Positions 1-6,736 of a stretch of DNA of 19,859 nucleotides are shown here, piece by piece. Source of the DNA: Patescibacteria group bacterium. Lineage in GTDB: Bacteria > Patescibacteriota > Minisyncoccia > Phycocordibacterales > UBA12088. Location of the stretch: positions 1 to 19,859 of the forward strand of contig WFWM01000063.1 in the NCBI GenBank assembly GCA_015491145.1. Reading direction: 5' to 3'. The position numbers and the translations under genes are program-made. The notes beneath the pieces are model-generated. The model was given only the letters and a program-made list of their open reading frames with translations. It was not told the origin of the DNA and made no database searches. Positions within the stretch are counted from its first letter, which is position 1; each line of letters opens with the position of its first letter.

Positions 1-798
1 ATGCTGGCTGCAGACTTCCGCAACGATCGCGCGGACGACCTCCTCGAGGACAGCCATCACATCAGTGTGGTCCTCAATGAACCCCATTTCCGCATCGAGC
101 GACACGTACTCGTTGAGGTGGCGGGTGGTGGCATGCTTCTCGGCTCGGAAGACTGGCCCTACCGCATACACGCGCTCGAGCGCTCCCACCATAATCTGCT
201 TGTATAGCTGGGGCGAAGTGGCAAGGGATGCGGGCACCCCCCGCAGGTACTGCACCGGAAACACATTTGCACCACCTTCCGCATCTCCTCCCACTATCTT
301 GGGTGCCTGGATTTCGGTGAAGCGGCGCGCTTCGAGTGCCGCCCGATACGCCCGCACAATGGTTGCCTGAACCCGAAAGATGGCTCGTTCGCGGGGGCGC
401 CGGGCGGTGATAGGGCGGTAGTCGAGGAGTGTCTCTATGGAAAGGTCGCCACTGTCGAGGTCAAACGGCGGCTCGGCGGGTTGCGCGAGAGGGCGAGCTT
501 CCTCCAGCGCCACTTCCCACGCACCGAGCAGCTCATTCGGGTTGACGAGGTGCTCCGGGCGCCGATGCACGATGCCGCGGACCACTACTGGCGTCATCGG
601 CCGAATAGTCTGGAGCACCTTGAGTGCTTCAGGAGCATCGCGGGATGCAACGCACTGGACGGTTCCCGTCGCGTCGTACAAATCGCAAAAGGCAACCTTC
701 CCGTGGTTGCGAATTCGCCACACCATCCCTCCCAGCACGACCGGTTGCGCCTCCAGTTGGGGGATATCACCAATGAACCGCTTGCCGAAGAATGCCAT
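1..798 (-). CDS. aspS: Archaeal-type aspartyl-tRNA synthetase, N-terminal 266 residues (partial)
   Basis: Class II synthetase that charges tRNA with aspartate in the cytoplasm. The frame is open from ATG at 798 to the left edge, so the C-terminal part, including motif 3, lies outside. An OB-fold anticodon-binding domain covers about residues 18-100 (GKVAFCDLYDATGTVQ at 33-48). The catalytic domain follows: FTEIQAPKIVGGDAEGG at 160-176, SPQLYKQ at 195-201, and motif 2 as VFRAEKHATTRHLNE at 216-230. The EGG...F and RHLNE signatures match the archaeal/eukaryal AspRS family of about 430 residues, not the long bacterial AspRS with a GAD insertion. AsnRS is less likely because that family usually reads EGAGEMF here. 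Whether it also charges tRNA-Asn cannot be decided from this fragment. It starts 11 bases after the trpS stop, with only a weak GAG-type ribosome site, so it is probably cotranscribed with trpS. Confidence 0.9.
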   Translation of the reverse strand, partial: MAFFGKRFIGDIPQLEAQPVVLGGMVWRIRNHGKVAFCDLYDATGTVQCVASRDAPEALKVLQTIRPMTPVVVRGIVHRRPEHLVNPNELLGAWEVALEEARPLAQPAEPPFDLDSGDLSIETLLDYRPITARRPRERAIFRVQATIVRAYRAALEARRFTEIQAPKIVGGDAEGGANVFPVQYLRGVPASLATSPQLYKQIMVGALERVYAVGPVFRAEKHATTRHLNEYVSLDAEMGFIEDHTDVMAVLEEVVRAIVAEVCSQH

Positions 799-809
799 AC
801 ATCACGCTC

Positions 810-1799
810 TCACTTACGCATACGCGCCGGCACAGCGAGACCCACTTTCCTCCGCACCTCTGCCATAGTCTCTGTTGCGATGCGGCGAGCCCGTTTCCCT
901 CCTTCTTGAAGAATGGTATCGACGGTTTCGGGAGATTCGAGGAGCTGCTGTGCCCGTAACCGGAACGGACGGAGACGATCCTCAATCGCGTCAACCAGTT
1001 GCTGCTTTGCCTGCGCGTACCCCACGGCGCCGGATTGATACGCACGCTCCAACGCTGCCGCCCGCTCCGGATCAACGACGTGCATAAGGTGGAGGATGGT
1101 ATCTCCTTCCGTCGGCAGTGGCTGCCCTTGGGGGATAGAGCGTGTGACGATACGCCGGACTGCCGCTTCAATGGTCGCCCTATCAGCTAGCAGCGGAATG
1201 GTGTTGCGATAGCTCTTTGACATCTTCCTCCCATCGATACCGATTACAGCGGCGCGCTCCCCTTCCTCTACACGAGCCTGCGGCAGCGGGAAGGTGGCGC
1301 CGTAGGTGTGGTTGAACTTCTTTGCAATATCACGAGCCATTTCGAGATGTTGGAGTTGATCTCTGCCGACCGGCACCACCTCCCCTCGGTAGATGAGGAT
1401 ATCAGCAGCCATGAGGACGGGGTAAGTGAACACGCCGGCATTCACTTCCCGTCGATGTGCTCGCGCGTCTTTGTACGCGTGGGCGCGCTCGAGGAGCCCC
1501 ATTGGGGTGAGCGTGCCGAGTATCCACGCGAGCTCCGTGTGTTCCGGCACCGCACTTTGGCGAAAGAGGACGATGCGATTCGGGTCGACCCCTGCCGCGA
1601 GAAAGCCGACAGCAATGGATCGCACATGTTGCTCTAACTGGTGAGGGTCGTGTTGCGATGTGAGGGCATGGTAGTCGGCAATGAAGTAGAACACTTCATC
1701 GGCAGATTGCGCGAGGGATACCGCGGGCTCAAGGAGCCCTACGAGATGCCCGAGGTGGAGGTCGCCGGTGGGCTTTACGCCAGTAACGATCCGTGCCAT
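810..1799 (-). CDS. trpS: Tryptophanyl-tRNA synthetase
   Basis: Class I synthetase that activates tryptophan and loads tRNA-Trp; 329 residues, normal for bacterial TrpRS. The HIGH motif appears as HLGH at 15-18 after GVKPTGDL. The family stretch AGVFTYPVLMAADILIY is at 121-137 and the substrate loop VGRDQLQHLE at 144-153. The KMSKS loop is perfect at 192-196. I chose ATG at 1799. An in-frame GTG at 1808 would add three residues (Val/Met-Glu-Ala), but it lies inside the likely -10 element. No well-spaced ribosome site precedes the ATG (GGAGG is only 2 bases away), which fits a leaderless start. The gene follows murF with a 38-bp gap that holds an extended -10, and continues into aspS. It can therefore be made from its own promoter as well as by read-through from the dcw genes. 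Confidence 0.96.
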   Translation of the reverse strand: MARIVTGVKPTGDLHLGHLVGLLEPAVSLAQSADEVFYFIADYHALTSQHDPHQLEQHVRSIAVGFLAAGVDPNRIVLFRQSAVPEHTELAWILGTLTPMGLLERAHAYKDARAHRREVNAGVFTYPVLMAADILIYRGEVVPVGRDQLQHLEMARDIAKKFNHTYGATFPLPQARVEEGERAAVIGIDGRKMSKSYRNTIPLLADRATIEAAVRRIVTRSIPQGQPLPTEGDTILHLMHVVDPERAAALERAYQSGAVGYAQAKQQLVDAIEDRLRPFRLRAQQLLESPETVDTILQEGGKRARRIATETMAEVRRKVGLAVPARMRK

Positions 1800-1817
1800 A
1801 GCCTCCACTCTAGCATA
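1800..1817 (-). promoter_or_regulatory. Probable extended -10 promoter of trpS, leaderless geometry
   Basis: Read on the minus strand the block is TATGCTAGAGT followed by GGAGGCT and then the trpS ATG at 1799. TGC-TAGAGT is an extended -10 (TGN-TANNNT) with the hexamer at 1807-1812. Exactly seven bases separate it from the ATG, so the expected transcription start falls on or next to the start codon. No convincing -35 is visible. It shares TATGCTA..GT with the greA and proS promoters. Confidence 0.55.
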
Positions 1818-1837
1818 ATGAACGGCGGTTTGAGAGG

Positions 1838-3142
1838 CTATGCGGACCGCTTCGATCCCACAAGGAGGTGCTCATCCCGGTGGGGATGGGCAAGGAGGAG
1901 GCGAACTGCGGCTTCCAAGTGAATGCCGCGAGACCCCTTCACGAGCACGGCGGTATGGGGGGTATGCCATTGCGGGTGGGAGAGCACGAGGTTGGCTGCC
2001 TCGTGAGCGGTGGTCACTACCCACACTTGCCGGCATCCCGCCCGCTGCGCCTGTTGGGCGATGCGTCGGGCACGCACTCCCACCGCAATCACGCAGGAAG
2101 CGCTTTGGGCAGCGTGTTCTCCTATTGCGGTGTGCGCCTGTGCCGTAGCCTCACCTAACTCGAGCATATCGCCGAGTATCGCAATCTTTCGACTCTGGGG
2201 AAGCGACGCGAGCGTCTTGAGCGCCGCACGAACTGCCACTGGGGAGGCATTGTACGAATCATCGATCAAGACCATCCCCCCCTTCCCTTCCAACAGGCGC
2301 ATACGTCCCTCGGTGGGAGGGGTGCGTCGTGCGACCGCATCGAGACCGGCGAGGGGGAACCCAAGTGCGACACGGACAGCAGCCGCAGCGGCCCAAGGGT
2401 AGAGGTGGTGGGCGCCAAGGACGCCGGGGCGATGGATGAGCAGCCGTTCGCCGCTCAGCCTGTTGACGATTTCACCACGCACACCTCGAGGAACAGGGAC
2501 CCCTTTGCGACGGGAGAAGAGAGGGCGGTAGCCCCGAATATGAATCTCAGCTTCCTTGGCAAAACCATACCGCAGCAACGCGACACCTTGCGGGAGAAAG
2601 GATCGCGCAAGGGGTTCTGAACGCTCGTCGTCTGCCTGAACGATGACGCTTCCTCCGGCGGGCATTGTCGATACGATTGACCAGTCTTCCCGAAAGAGTG
2701 CATCTGCGGAGGGAAAGAATTCAATATGGGGAGGAATCTCCGGAAAGTGAGCTCCCACAACGATGTGGGGAGAGAGCCACCTGCGGAAGCGTTCCATATC
2801 CCCCGGCTGGTCTGTGCCAAGCTCGAGCACGAGCCATCGGGGAAAGGTTCGACTCGTGAGCGTCTGCCACCATGCTGCGCACACCGCAGCCCCCCACCCA
2901 ATGCTGCGGGTTGGAGCGGGGATACCGAGCACAGCCAGCGGCACCGTAAGCTCGGTATTCTGGCTTGCAGCATTTTTTCGGGTGTGCCCGAGTTGGGCGA
3001 GGCTCGCAAAAACAGCGTCTTTGATGGTGGTTTTACCGACCGGCCCAACGATGGCAATGACGGTTGGCGTGTGTCGGCGGATCACTACTCGGGCTGCTGC
3101 CGTGAGGGCGGTAGCGACAGCCCGCTTCACGAGTTCGCGCAT
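1838..3142 (-). CDS. murF: MurF-type UDP-MurNAc-tripeptide:D-Ala-D-Ala ligase lacking the usual N-terminal domain
   Basis: Mur ligase family member, probably the one that adds D-Ala-D-Ala to the UDP-MurNAc peptide, the last cytoplasmic ligation of peptidoglycan synthesis. The ATP-binding P-loop is GPVGKTT at 33-39. Other Mur signatures are LELGTDQPGDM at 106-116, TPPTEGRM at 274-281, DDSYNASP at 294-301 and GDMLELG at 324-330; the last three are characteristic of MurF. Length is 434 residues, but the P-loop sits about 75 residues earlier than in enterobacterial MurF, so the N-terminal UDP-sugar recognition domain is missing. Only a basic helix (residues 1-25) precedes the P-loop. ATG at 3142 has a good ribosome site (GGAGAGGGT before ATG), 12 bases after the ftsI stop. 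It is the last wall gene of the dcw-like operon. The amino-acid substrate is inferred from family, not seen. Confidence 0.88.
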   Translation of the reverse strand: MRELVKRAVATALTAAARVVIRRHTPTVIAIVGPVGKTTIKDAVFASLAQLGHTRKNAASQNTELTVPLAVLGIPAPTRSIGWGAAVCAAWWQTLTSRTFPRWLVLELGTDQPGDMERFRRWLSPHIVVGAHFPEIPPHIEFFPSADALFREDWSIVSTMPAGGSVIVQADDERSEPLARSFLPQGVALLRYGFAKEAEIHIRGYRPLFSRRKGVPVPRGVRGEIVNRLSGERLLIHRPGVLGAHHLYPWAAAAAVRVALGFPLAGLDAVARRTPPTEGRMRLLEGKGGMVLIDDSYNASPVAVRAALKTLASLPQSRKIAILGDMLELGEATAQAHTAIGEHAAQSASCVIAVGVRARRIAQQAQRAGCRQVWVVTTAHEAANLVLSHPQWHTPHTAVLVKGSRGIHLEAAVRLLLAHPHRDEHLLVGSKRSA

Positions 3143-3154
3143 ACCCTCTCCATT

Positions 3155-4945
3155 CTATCGCAGCGGTATCGTTCTCCCAAGCGACAGGGAATGCTCCCGC
3201 GCATCAAAGCGATCCGGTGGCGGGAGGTCGCGTTCGAGAAGGTAGTCCCGTATCGCCATAAATGGCTTCGTGAGCGTTTCCGAGGCGTAGCGGGCGTGGC
3301 GGGGCGCTCGGAGGTAGAGGAAAACGGCGTACTGCGGATTGCGGGCCGGGAAGTAGCCGAAAAAGGAGTGGAGGTAAGCGTCGGTGCGGTAGCCTTTCCC
3401 GTCGGCACGGGCAATCTGCGCCGTTCCTGTCTTTGCTGCGGTGGTGTAGTTGGGGTCGCGGAACTTCCCTCGGGCCATCACGGTATCCACTACCTTGATG
3501 AGCATTTCCGTGACCGTTGCTGCGGTAGATTCTGAAAACACTCTTTCAGTTGATGCGGGAGGCTGCAGAGGGATGCGCCTGCCCGTTTGGGTAAGGACGA
3601 ACGCCCCAACGTGGAGCGGTGGGGTGCGCCCGCCATTGGCGAGGGCGCCCAACGCACGAGCCATTGCCACAGCAGAGGTTCGAAATCCCTGTCCGAAGGA
3701 TGCTGTTGCAATCTCAATGGATCTCCCTGCTGCCACCCCTTCTGCCACATTAGCCACGCTGCCCCGCACGGAGGGGAGGTCAATGATGGGAGCTGCAGCA
3801 AACAGCGTAGTGAGCTTCTTGAGGAACCACTGGGGGTTGAGTTGGGTGGCAACCCACGCTGCCCCAACGTTGAGTGATTGGGAGAGGATCTCTTGGACCG
3901 AGACGTGTCCACGTGCTCTTGCATCGTAATTGTGGATGACGGATCCATCATAGGTGGCGCTCCCTGTATCGAGGTAGGTAGACGAGGCGTGTATCACACT
4001 CTGTTCGAGGCCGAAGGCAACGGTGAGCGGTTTCATCACGGATCCAAATTCGTAGGTTTTCTGCGTGAGCGGATTGACGAGCGGTGGATCTTTGCGACGA
4101 GGAAAGGTAGGGAGGAAGGACGGGCGTGCTGCCATTGCAAGCACCGCCCCATCGGAGGGACGGTACACGATGGCGCCCGCCTCTTCCGGCTTCCATTGCT
4201 CCATTAGGGAATCGAGGACCTTTTCTACTTGTTGCTGGAGTGGAAGGTCGAGCGTGAGCACCACATCGCCGTGAGGAGTGTCGCCAAATGGGAGGAATTG
4301 CGCGACCTCTCCAACTGCCAGTGAGAACCATCCGCTTCCGGTAAACAGCTTTCCCGTTGCGAGCACCTCATCGTAGAACGCCTCCACTCCATAGATACCT
4401 CGAGGGGAAACGGTACGGTCGGTGTAACCGATGGTGCCGACGAGGTGTGCGGCGAGGGATCCGAAGGGGTAGGTGCGCACGGTAGTGCGGAGGTAACGAA
4501 CCCCTTTCTCGTCTCCGAGCCGCCGCTGAAGCTGTCGCATTTCAGAGGCAGAGAGATTATCGGCGACGACCACGGGTTTGCGCTGTTGGAGCCACTGGGT
4601 GAAAGTTTCTACTGTAACACCATCGCGATCCTTGAGGAAGAGGAAGAGCGTGTCAGGGCGTTCCACCAGCTGCGGAATCAGGAGAACTCGGAAGCGGTCC
4701 TCAGAATAAGCGAGGGGGACGAGTCCACCCGAAGGGCCTTGCGCGAGGATACGCCCGCGATAGGTGAGCGGGTCGTTTCGCATGGTGAGAAACCGTTGCT
4801 GGGCCGCTTGTGCGAGAGCAGCCCCTTCAACAACCTGCAATCGCCATAGAGAGACGCCGACCCACCCCCAAAGAATTGAGATGCCCAAGGCTACCATCAA
4901 CACCCGTGCTGCTGCAGGAAGGAGGCGCTTGCCTCGTGCCCGCAT
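3155..4945 (-). CDS. ftsI: Class B penicillin-binding protein, division transpeptidase FtsI/PBP3 type
   Basis: D,D-transpeptidase that cross-links septal peptidoglycan; 596 residues with one N-terminal membrane anchor (about 13-35) after a basic stretch, so the bulk is outside the membrane. The pedestal domain runs about 45-220 and includes TYPFGSLAAHLVGTIGY at 158-174. The transpeptidase domain carries all three catalytic motifs: SVMK with nucleophile Ser302, SLN at 357-359, and KTG at 505-507. It is called FtsI rather than PBP2 from context: it lies directly after rsmH and a small FtsL-like gene in classic dcw order, and another class B enzyme sits with mreBCD. ATG at 4945 is 9 bases past the ftsL-like stop. 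No close ribosome site is visible; AGGA lies about 16 bases upstream. An internal ATG at residue 17 would remove the basic pre-anchor and seems less likely. Confidence 0.93.
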   Translation of the reverse strand: MRARGKRLLPAAARVLMVALGISILWGWVGVSLWRLQVVEGAALAQAAQQRFLTMRNDPLTYRGRILAQGPSGGLVPLAYSEDRFRVLLIPQLVERPDTLFLFLKDRDGVTVETFTQWLQQRKPVVVADNLSASEMRQLQRRLGDEKGVRYLRTTVRTYPFGSLAAHLVGTIGYTDRTVSPRGIYGVEAFYDEVLATGKLFTGSGWFSLAVGEVAQFLPFGDTPHGDVVLTLDLPLQQQVEKVLDSLMEQWKPEEAGAIVYRPSDGAVLAMAARPSFLPTFPRRKDPPLVNPLTQKTYEFGSVMKPLTVAFGLEQSVIHASSTYLDTGSATYDGSVIHNYDARARGHVSVQEILSQSLNVGAAWVATQLNPQWFLKKLTTLFAAAPIIDLPSVRGSVANVAEGVAAGRSIEIATASFGQGFRTSAVAMARALGALANGGRTPPLHVGAFVLTQTGRRIPLQPPASTERVFSESTAATVTEMLIKVVDTVMARGKFRDPNYTTAAKTGTAQIARADGKGYRTDAYLHSFFGYFPARNPQYAVFLYLRAPRHARYASETLTKPFMAIRDYLLERDLPPPDRFDAREHSLSLGRTIPLR

Positions 4946-4954
4946 ACGCGTGCG

Positions 4955-5254
4955 CTACCGTTCCTGCGCAAGGGCAAGCCTTGGAGGCCAATGGATGACG
5001 CGCCGCTGGTTCCCCTTCGTGGGGGATACGGCTAGGGGTGGGAGGTCTTTGGAGGAAAGAGGTTGGAGGGAGGCAGCGAGTTTCTCCTGTACAATGGCAA
5101 GCGAATGGTCCAGGGTGGCGAGTGAGGCGCTCAGGGCGATACTCGAGGCGAGCGCACCGAGGTAGAACATCCCTGTCGTGAGGCAGCAGAGTACTCCAGC
5201 AAGCACCGGCTTTCGCACGATTGTGGAGAAAAAACGCAGGAAATACAGCTTCAT
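4955..5254 (-). CDS. ftsL: Small single-pass membrane protein in the FtsL position
   Basis: 99-residue protein with a short basic N-terminus, one hydrophobic segment (about 15-38) and a short helical stretch after it (about 38-65, SIALSASLATLDHSLAIVQE) that could form a coiled coil. The tail is Pro/Lys/Arg-rich. No sequence motif identifies it, and FtsL proteins diverge strongly, so the name rests on size, topology and its place between rsmH and ftsI. If correct, it is a divisome scaffold that recruits and activates the neighbouring FtsI. The start codon overlaps the rsmH stop as ATGA at 5251-5254, which indicates translational coupling. The C-terminal extension beyond the helix has no recognisable feature. 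Confidence 0.72.
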   Translation of the reverse strand: MKLYFLRFFSTIVRKPVLAGVLCCLTTGMFYLGALASSIALSASLATLDHSLAIVQEKLAASLQPLSSKDLPPLAVSPTKGNQRRVIHWPPRLALAQER

Positions 5255-6156
5255 ACACGTTTCTTTCGTTCAAACACACGCAATTTGGCACTCCGTGCGG
5301 CGGGATTGCTGGCAATCTCCTCGGGACGCGGCACAACGGGCTTTTTCGTGATGCGCACCCCGAGCCCGTGGTGTGCCGCTTCCCGAAAGATTGCCTTCAC
5401 AATGCGATCTTCCCCGCTATGGAAGCTCACCACCGCTACCCTTCCTCCTGCTCGAAGGAGGCGAATCGCGCTGCGGAGCCCTGCTTCAAGCGCTGCGAAC
5501 TCATCGTTCACCGCAATGCGAATCGCTTGGAATACCCTCGTTGCCGGGTGGAGGCGTCCTCTGCGAGGAACCGTCTGCTCAATGAGCGTTGCGAGTTCCT
5601 TGCTTGAGACGATGCGTCTTGCCTTTCGGGCATTCCCGATCGCTCGGGCGATCCGCTGGGCGTAGGGCTCGTCGCCGTATCGTCGAAACAAGGCCGCGAG
5701 TTCTCCGACAGGCCATTCATTGACGATTTCAGCCGCGGTGGGACCGTGATGGTGCTGCGGCTCTGCAAAGGTCATAAGGAGCGGCTCATCCCTGAGGAAG
5801 GAGAAGCCCCTCCCTGACTCCCGGAGGTGGAAGTGAGAGAGACCGAGGTCGAAGGCAATCGCATCTACCTTTTCAATCCCCTCTCGCGTGAGGATTTCGG
5901 GAAGTTGCCGGAATGACCCGCGTCGAAGCAGGATTCGCACACCAGCGGGAGCAGTGGGGAGGATACGGCGGGATACCCGCTTCACCGCAGCTTCTTCCAC
6001 ATCAATACCAACGAGGGTTCCCTCGCCTCCAAGGGCAGCGATGAATGCTTCCGCGTAGCCGCCGCCACCGAGCGTTGCGTCCACTACCGTTGAGCCCGGT
6101 TGGATGGCGAGCGCACGGAGCACCTCTTGTAAAAGAACTGGGGGATGGGATGTCAT
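5251..6156 (-). CDS. rsmH: 16S rRNA (cytosine-1402-N4)-methyltransferase
   Basis: SAM-dependent methyltransferase (formerly MraW) that modifies C1402 in the ribosomal P site; 301 residues, typical length. The chosen ATG at 6156 gives MTSHPPVLLQEVLRAL, the usual family start with HxPVLL. The reading frame extends 25 codons further upstream into mraZ, but that extension is Arg/Ser-rich and has no family match. The SAM loop is DATLGGGGYAEA at 26-37, where Tyr replaces the common His of GGGGHS. Further signatures are FDLGLSHFHL and GRGFSF, followed by the SFHSGEDRIVK block near the C-terminus. The start overlaps the mraZ stop as ATGA (6153-6156) and the stop overlaps the ftsL-like start the same way. 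It is an ordinary member of the mraZ-rsmH-ftsL-ftsI string. Confidence 0.95.
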   Translation of the reverse strand: MTSHPPVLLQEVLRALAIQPGSTVVDATLGGGGYAEAFIAALGGEGTLVGIDVEEAAVKRVSRRILPTAPAGVRILLRRGSFRQLPEILTREGIEKVDAIAFDLGLSHFHLRESGRGFSFLRDEPLLMTFAEPQHHHGPTAAEIVNEWPVGELAALFRRYGDEPYAQRIARAIGNARKARRIVSSKELATLIEQTVPRRGRLHPATRVFQAIRIAVNDEFAALEAGLRSAIRLLRAGGRVAVVSFHSGEDRIVKAIFREAAHHGLGVRITKKPVVPRPEEIASNPAARSAKLRVFERKKRV

Positions 6157-6587
6157 AGGAGCCCTAACTCTCCGAGCCGGGCTGCGAGAGCGTCTGCCTG
6201 CGCTGCTGTTTCCTCGAGGTAGCGGTTCCATCGATCCTCATCCCAGATCTCTAGCCGCTTCCCTACCCCGGTCATAACGACGCGCTCTTGCAATCCCGCG
6301 TAGCGGGCGAGATGTTCCGGAATAAGGATACGACCATTGCTATCAACCTTCGTTTCTGTCGCGCTGGCGAAAAGGAATCGTGCGAACCGCCGGGACGCTT
6401 CACTCCCCATTGGGAGGCCTGCAAGGGTATCAGCGATACGCAGCCACTCTCGCTTGGCAAGGACCCAGAGGGTATGCTCCAAGCCTGCGGTGAGCACCAC
6501 ATGAGGCCCGAGTATCGGACGAAGCCGCGCGGGAAGGGATAGGCGCCGCTTCTCATCGAGCGTGTGGTGGTACTCTCCCGTCAGCAT
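6153..6587 (-). CDS. mraZ: Transcriptional regulator MraZ
   Basis: DNA-binding protein with two tandem SpoVT/AbrB half-domains; first gene of the division/cell-wall cluster and usually its repressor. 144 residues, standard length. The first half-domain signature is LTGEYHHTLDEKRRLSLPAR at 2-21 and the second is TKVDSNGRILIPEHL at 79-93. MraZ rings bind TGGGN repeats spaced 10 bp apart upstream of their own gene. Exactly such repeats lie in the region just upstream (6592-6637), so autoregulation is well supported. ATG at 6587 is preceded by a TATAGT hexamer eight bases away and no ribosome site at normal distance, which suggests leaderless or nearly leaderless translation. The coding region overlaps rsmH by 4 bases. 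It begins after the lysS terminator and so opens a new transcription unit. Confidence 0.96.
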   Translation of the reverse strand: MLTGEYHHTLDEKRRLSLPARLRPILGPHVVLTAGLEHTLWVLAKREWLRIADTLAGLPMGSEASRRFARFLFASATETKVDSNGRILIPEHLARYAGLQERVVMTGVGKRLEIWDEDRWNRYLEETAAQADALAARLGELGLL

Positions 6588-6624
6588 TGCATCCCACTAT
6601 ATCCCACCAAACATTGATTGTATA
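6588..6624 (-). promoter_or_regulatory. mraZ promoter (dcw cluster promoter)
   Basis: On the minus strand a -35-like TATACA (6619-6624; 4 of 6 matches to TTGACA) is followed by a 17-base spacer and the -10 hexamer TATAGT (6596-6601). Eight bases (GGGATGCA) then lead to the mraZ ATG at 6587, so the transcript is expected to begin within one or two bases of the start codon. The MraZ boxes overlap both hexamers, consistent with repression by blocking polymerase. No other promoter is seen before murF. Confidence 0.65.
6592..6606 (-). promoter_or_regulatory. MraZ operator, proximal box pair
   Basis: Minus strand TGGGA TATAG TGGGA: two perfect TGGGA boxes (6602-6606 and 6592-6596) with a 5-base spacer, i.e. 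a 10-bp period. This matches the known MraZ target of TGGGN repeats. The pair covers the -10 hexamer and the predicted transcription start. Confidence 0.8.
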
Positions 6625-6637
6625 CCACCTCATCCCA
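6623..6637 (-). promoter_or_regulatory. MraZ operator, distal box pair
   Basis: Minus strand TGGGA TGAGG TGGTA: boxes at 6633-6637 (perfect) and 6623-6627 (one mismatch), again a 10-bp period. Corresponding boxes of the two pairs are 31 bp apart, close to three helical turns, so all four can face the same side of the DNA. This pair touches the -35 hexamer. Confidence 0.7.
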
Positions 6638-6648
6638 CACCAGTGGTG
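6638..6648. repeat. Short dyad CACCA-N-TGGTG upstream of the mraZ promoter
   Basis: Perfect 11-bp palindrome with one central base, placed between the distal MraZ boxes and the first DnaA box. It could be an operator half-site pair or chance; there is no family assignment. Confidence 0.35.
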
Positions 6649-6650
6649 CA

Positions 6651-6659
6651 TTATCCACA
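6651..6659 (+). promoter_or_regulatory. DnaA box, perfect consensus (TTATCCACA)
   Basis: Exact 9-base match to the strong DnaA box. It lies about 60-70 bases upstream of the mraZ start, between the terminator hairpin and the MraZ boxes, and has the same orientation as the second box at 6704-6712. Confidence 0.65.
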
Positions 6660-6666
6660 GGCAGAG

Positions 6667-6693
6667 GAAAAGCCTTGTGTTTCAAGGCTTTTT
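6667..6693 (-). terminator. Rho-independent terminator after lysS (possibly bidirectional)
   Basis: Perfect 10-bp stem: AAAAGCCTTG (6668-6677), five-base loop TGTTT, CAAGGCTTTT (6683-6692). Because A-runs flank the stem, each strand ends its hairpin in a T-run. On the minus strand the order is A5, GCCTTG, loop, CAAGGC, T4. It lies 44 bases downstream of the lysS stop and separates greA-lysS from the mraZ unit. Confidence 0.85.
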
Positions 6694-6703
6694 CTCATTT
6701 CGC

Positions 6704-6712
6704 TTATCCACA
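6704..6712 (+). promoter_or_regulatory. DnaA box, perfect consensus (TTATCCACA)
   Basis: Second exact DnaA box, 53 bp from the first and in the same direction, on the lysS side of the terminator. A given 9-mer is expected about 0.15 times on both strands of a window this size, so two within 62 bp are unlikely to be chance. Confidence 0.65.
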
Positions 6713-6736
6713 AAGGGGCAAGTATGCTCCGGCGTA

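Noticed and set aside
2726..3535. 269-codon open frame on the plus strand opposite murF and ftsI
   Set aside because: Antisense shadow of two well-supported genes; no recognisable domain and biased composition typical of high-GC shadow frames.
6157..6231. 25-codon upstream extension of rsmH
   Set aside because: Inside mraZ; ATG 6156 gives the usual family start and an ATGA overlap.
6588..6736. Intergenic region as a replication origin, because of its two DnaA boxes
   Set aside because: Only two boxes, no clear AT-rich unwinding stretch, no dnaA/dnaN/rpmH neighbours; a regulatory role is the simpler reading.
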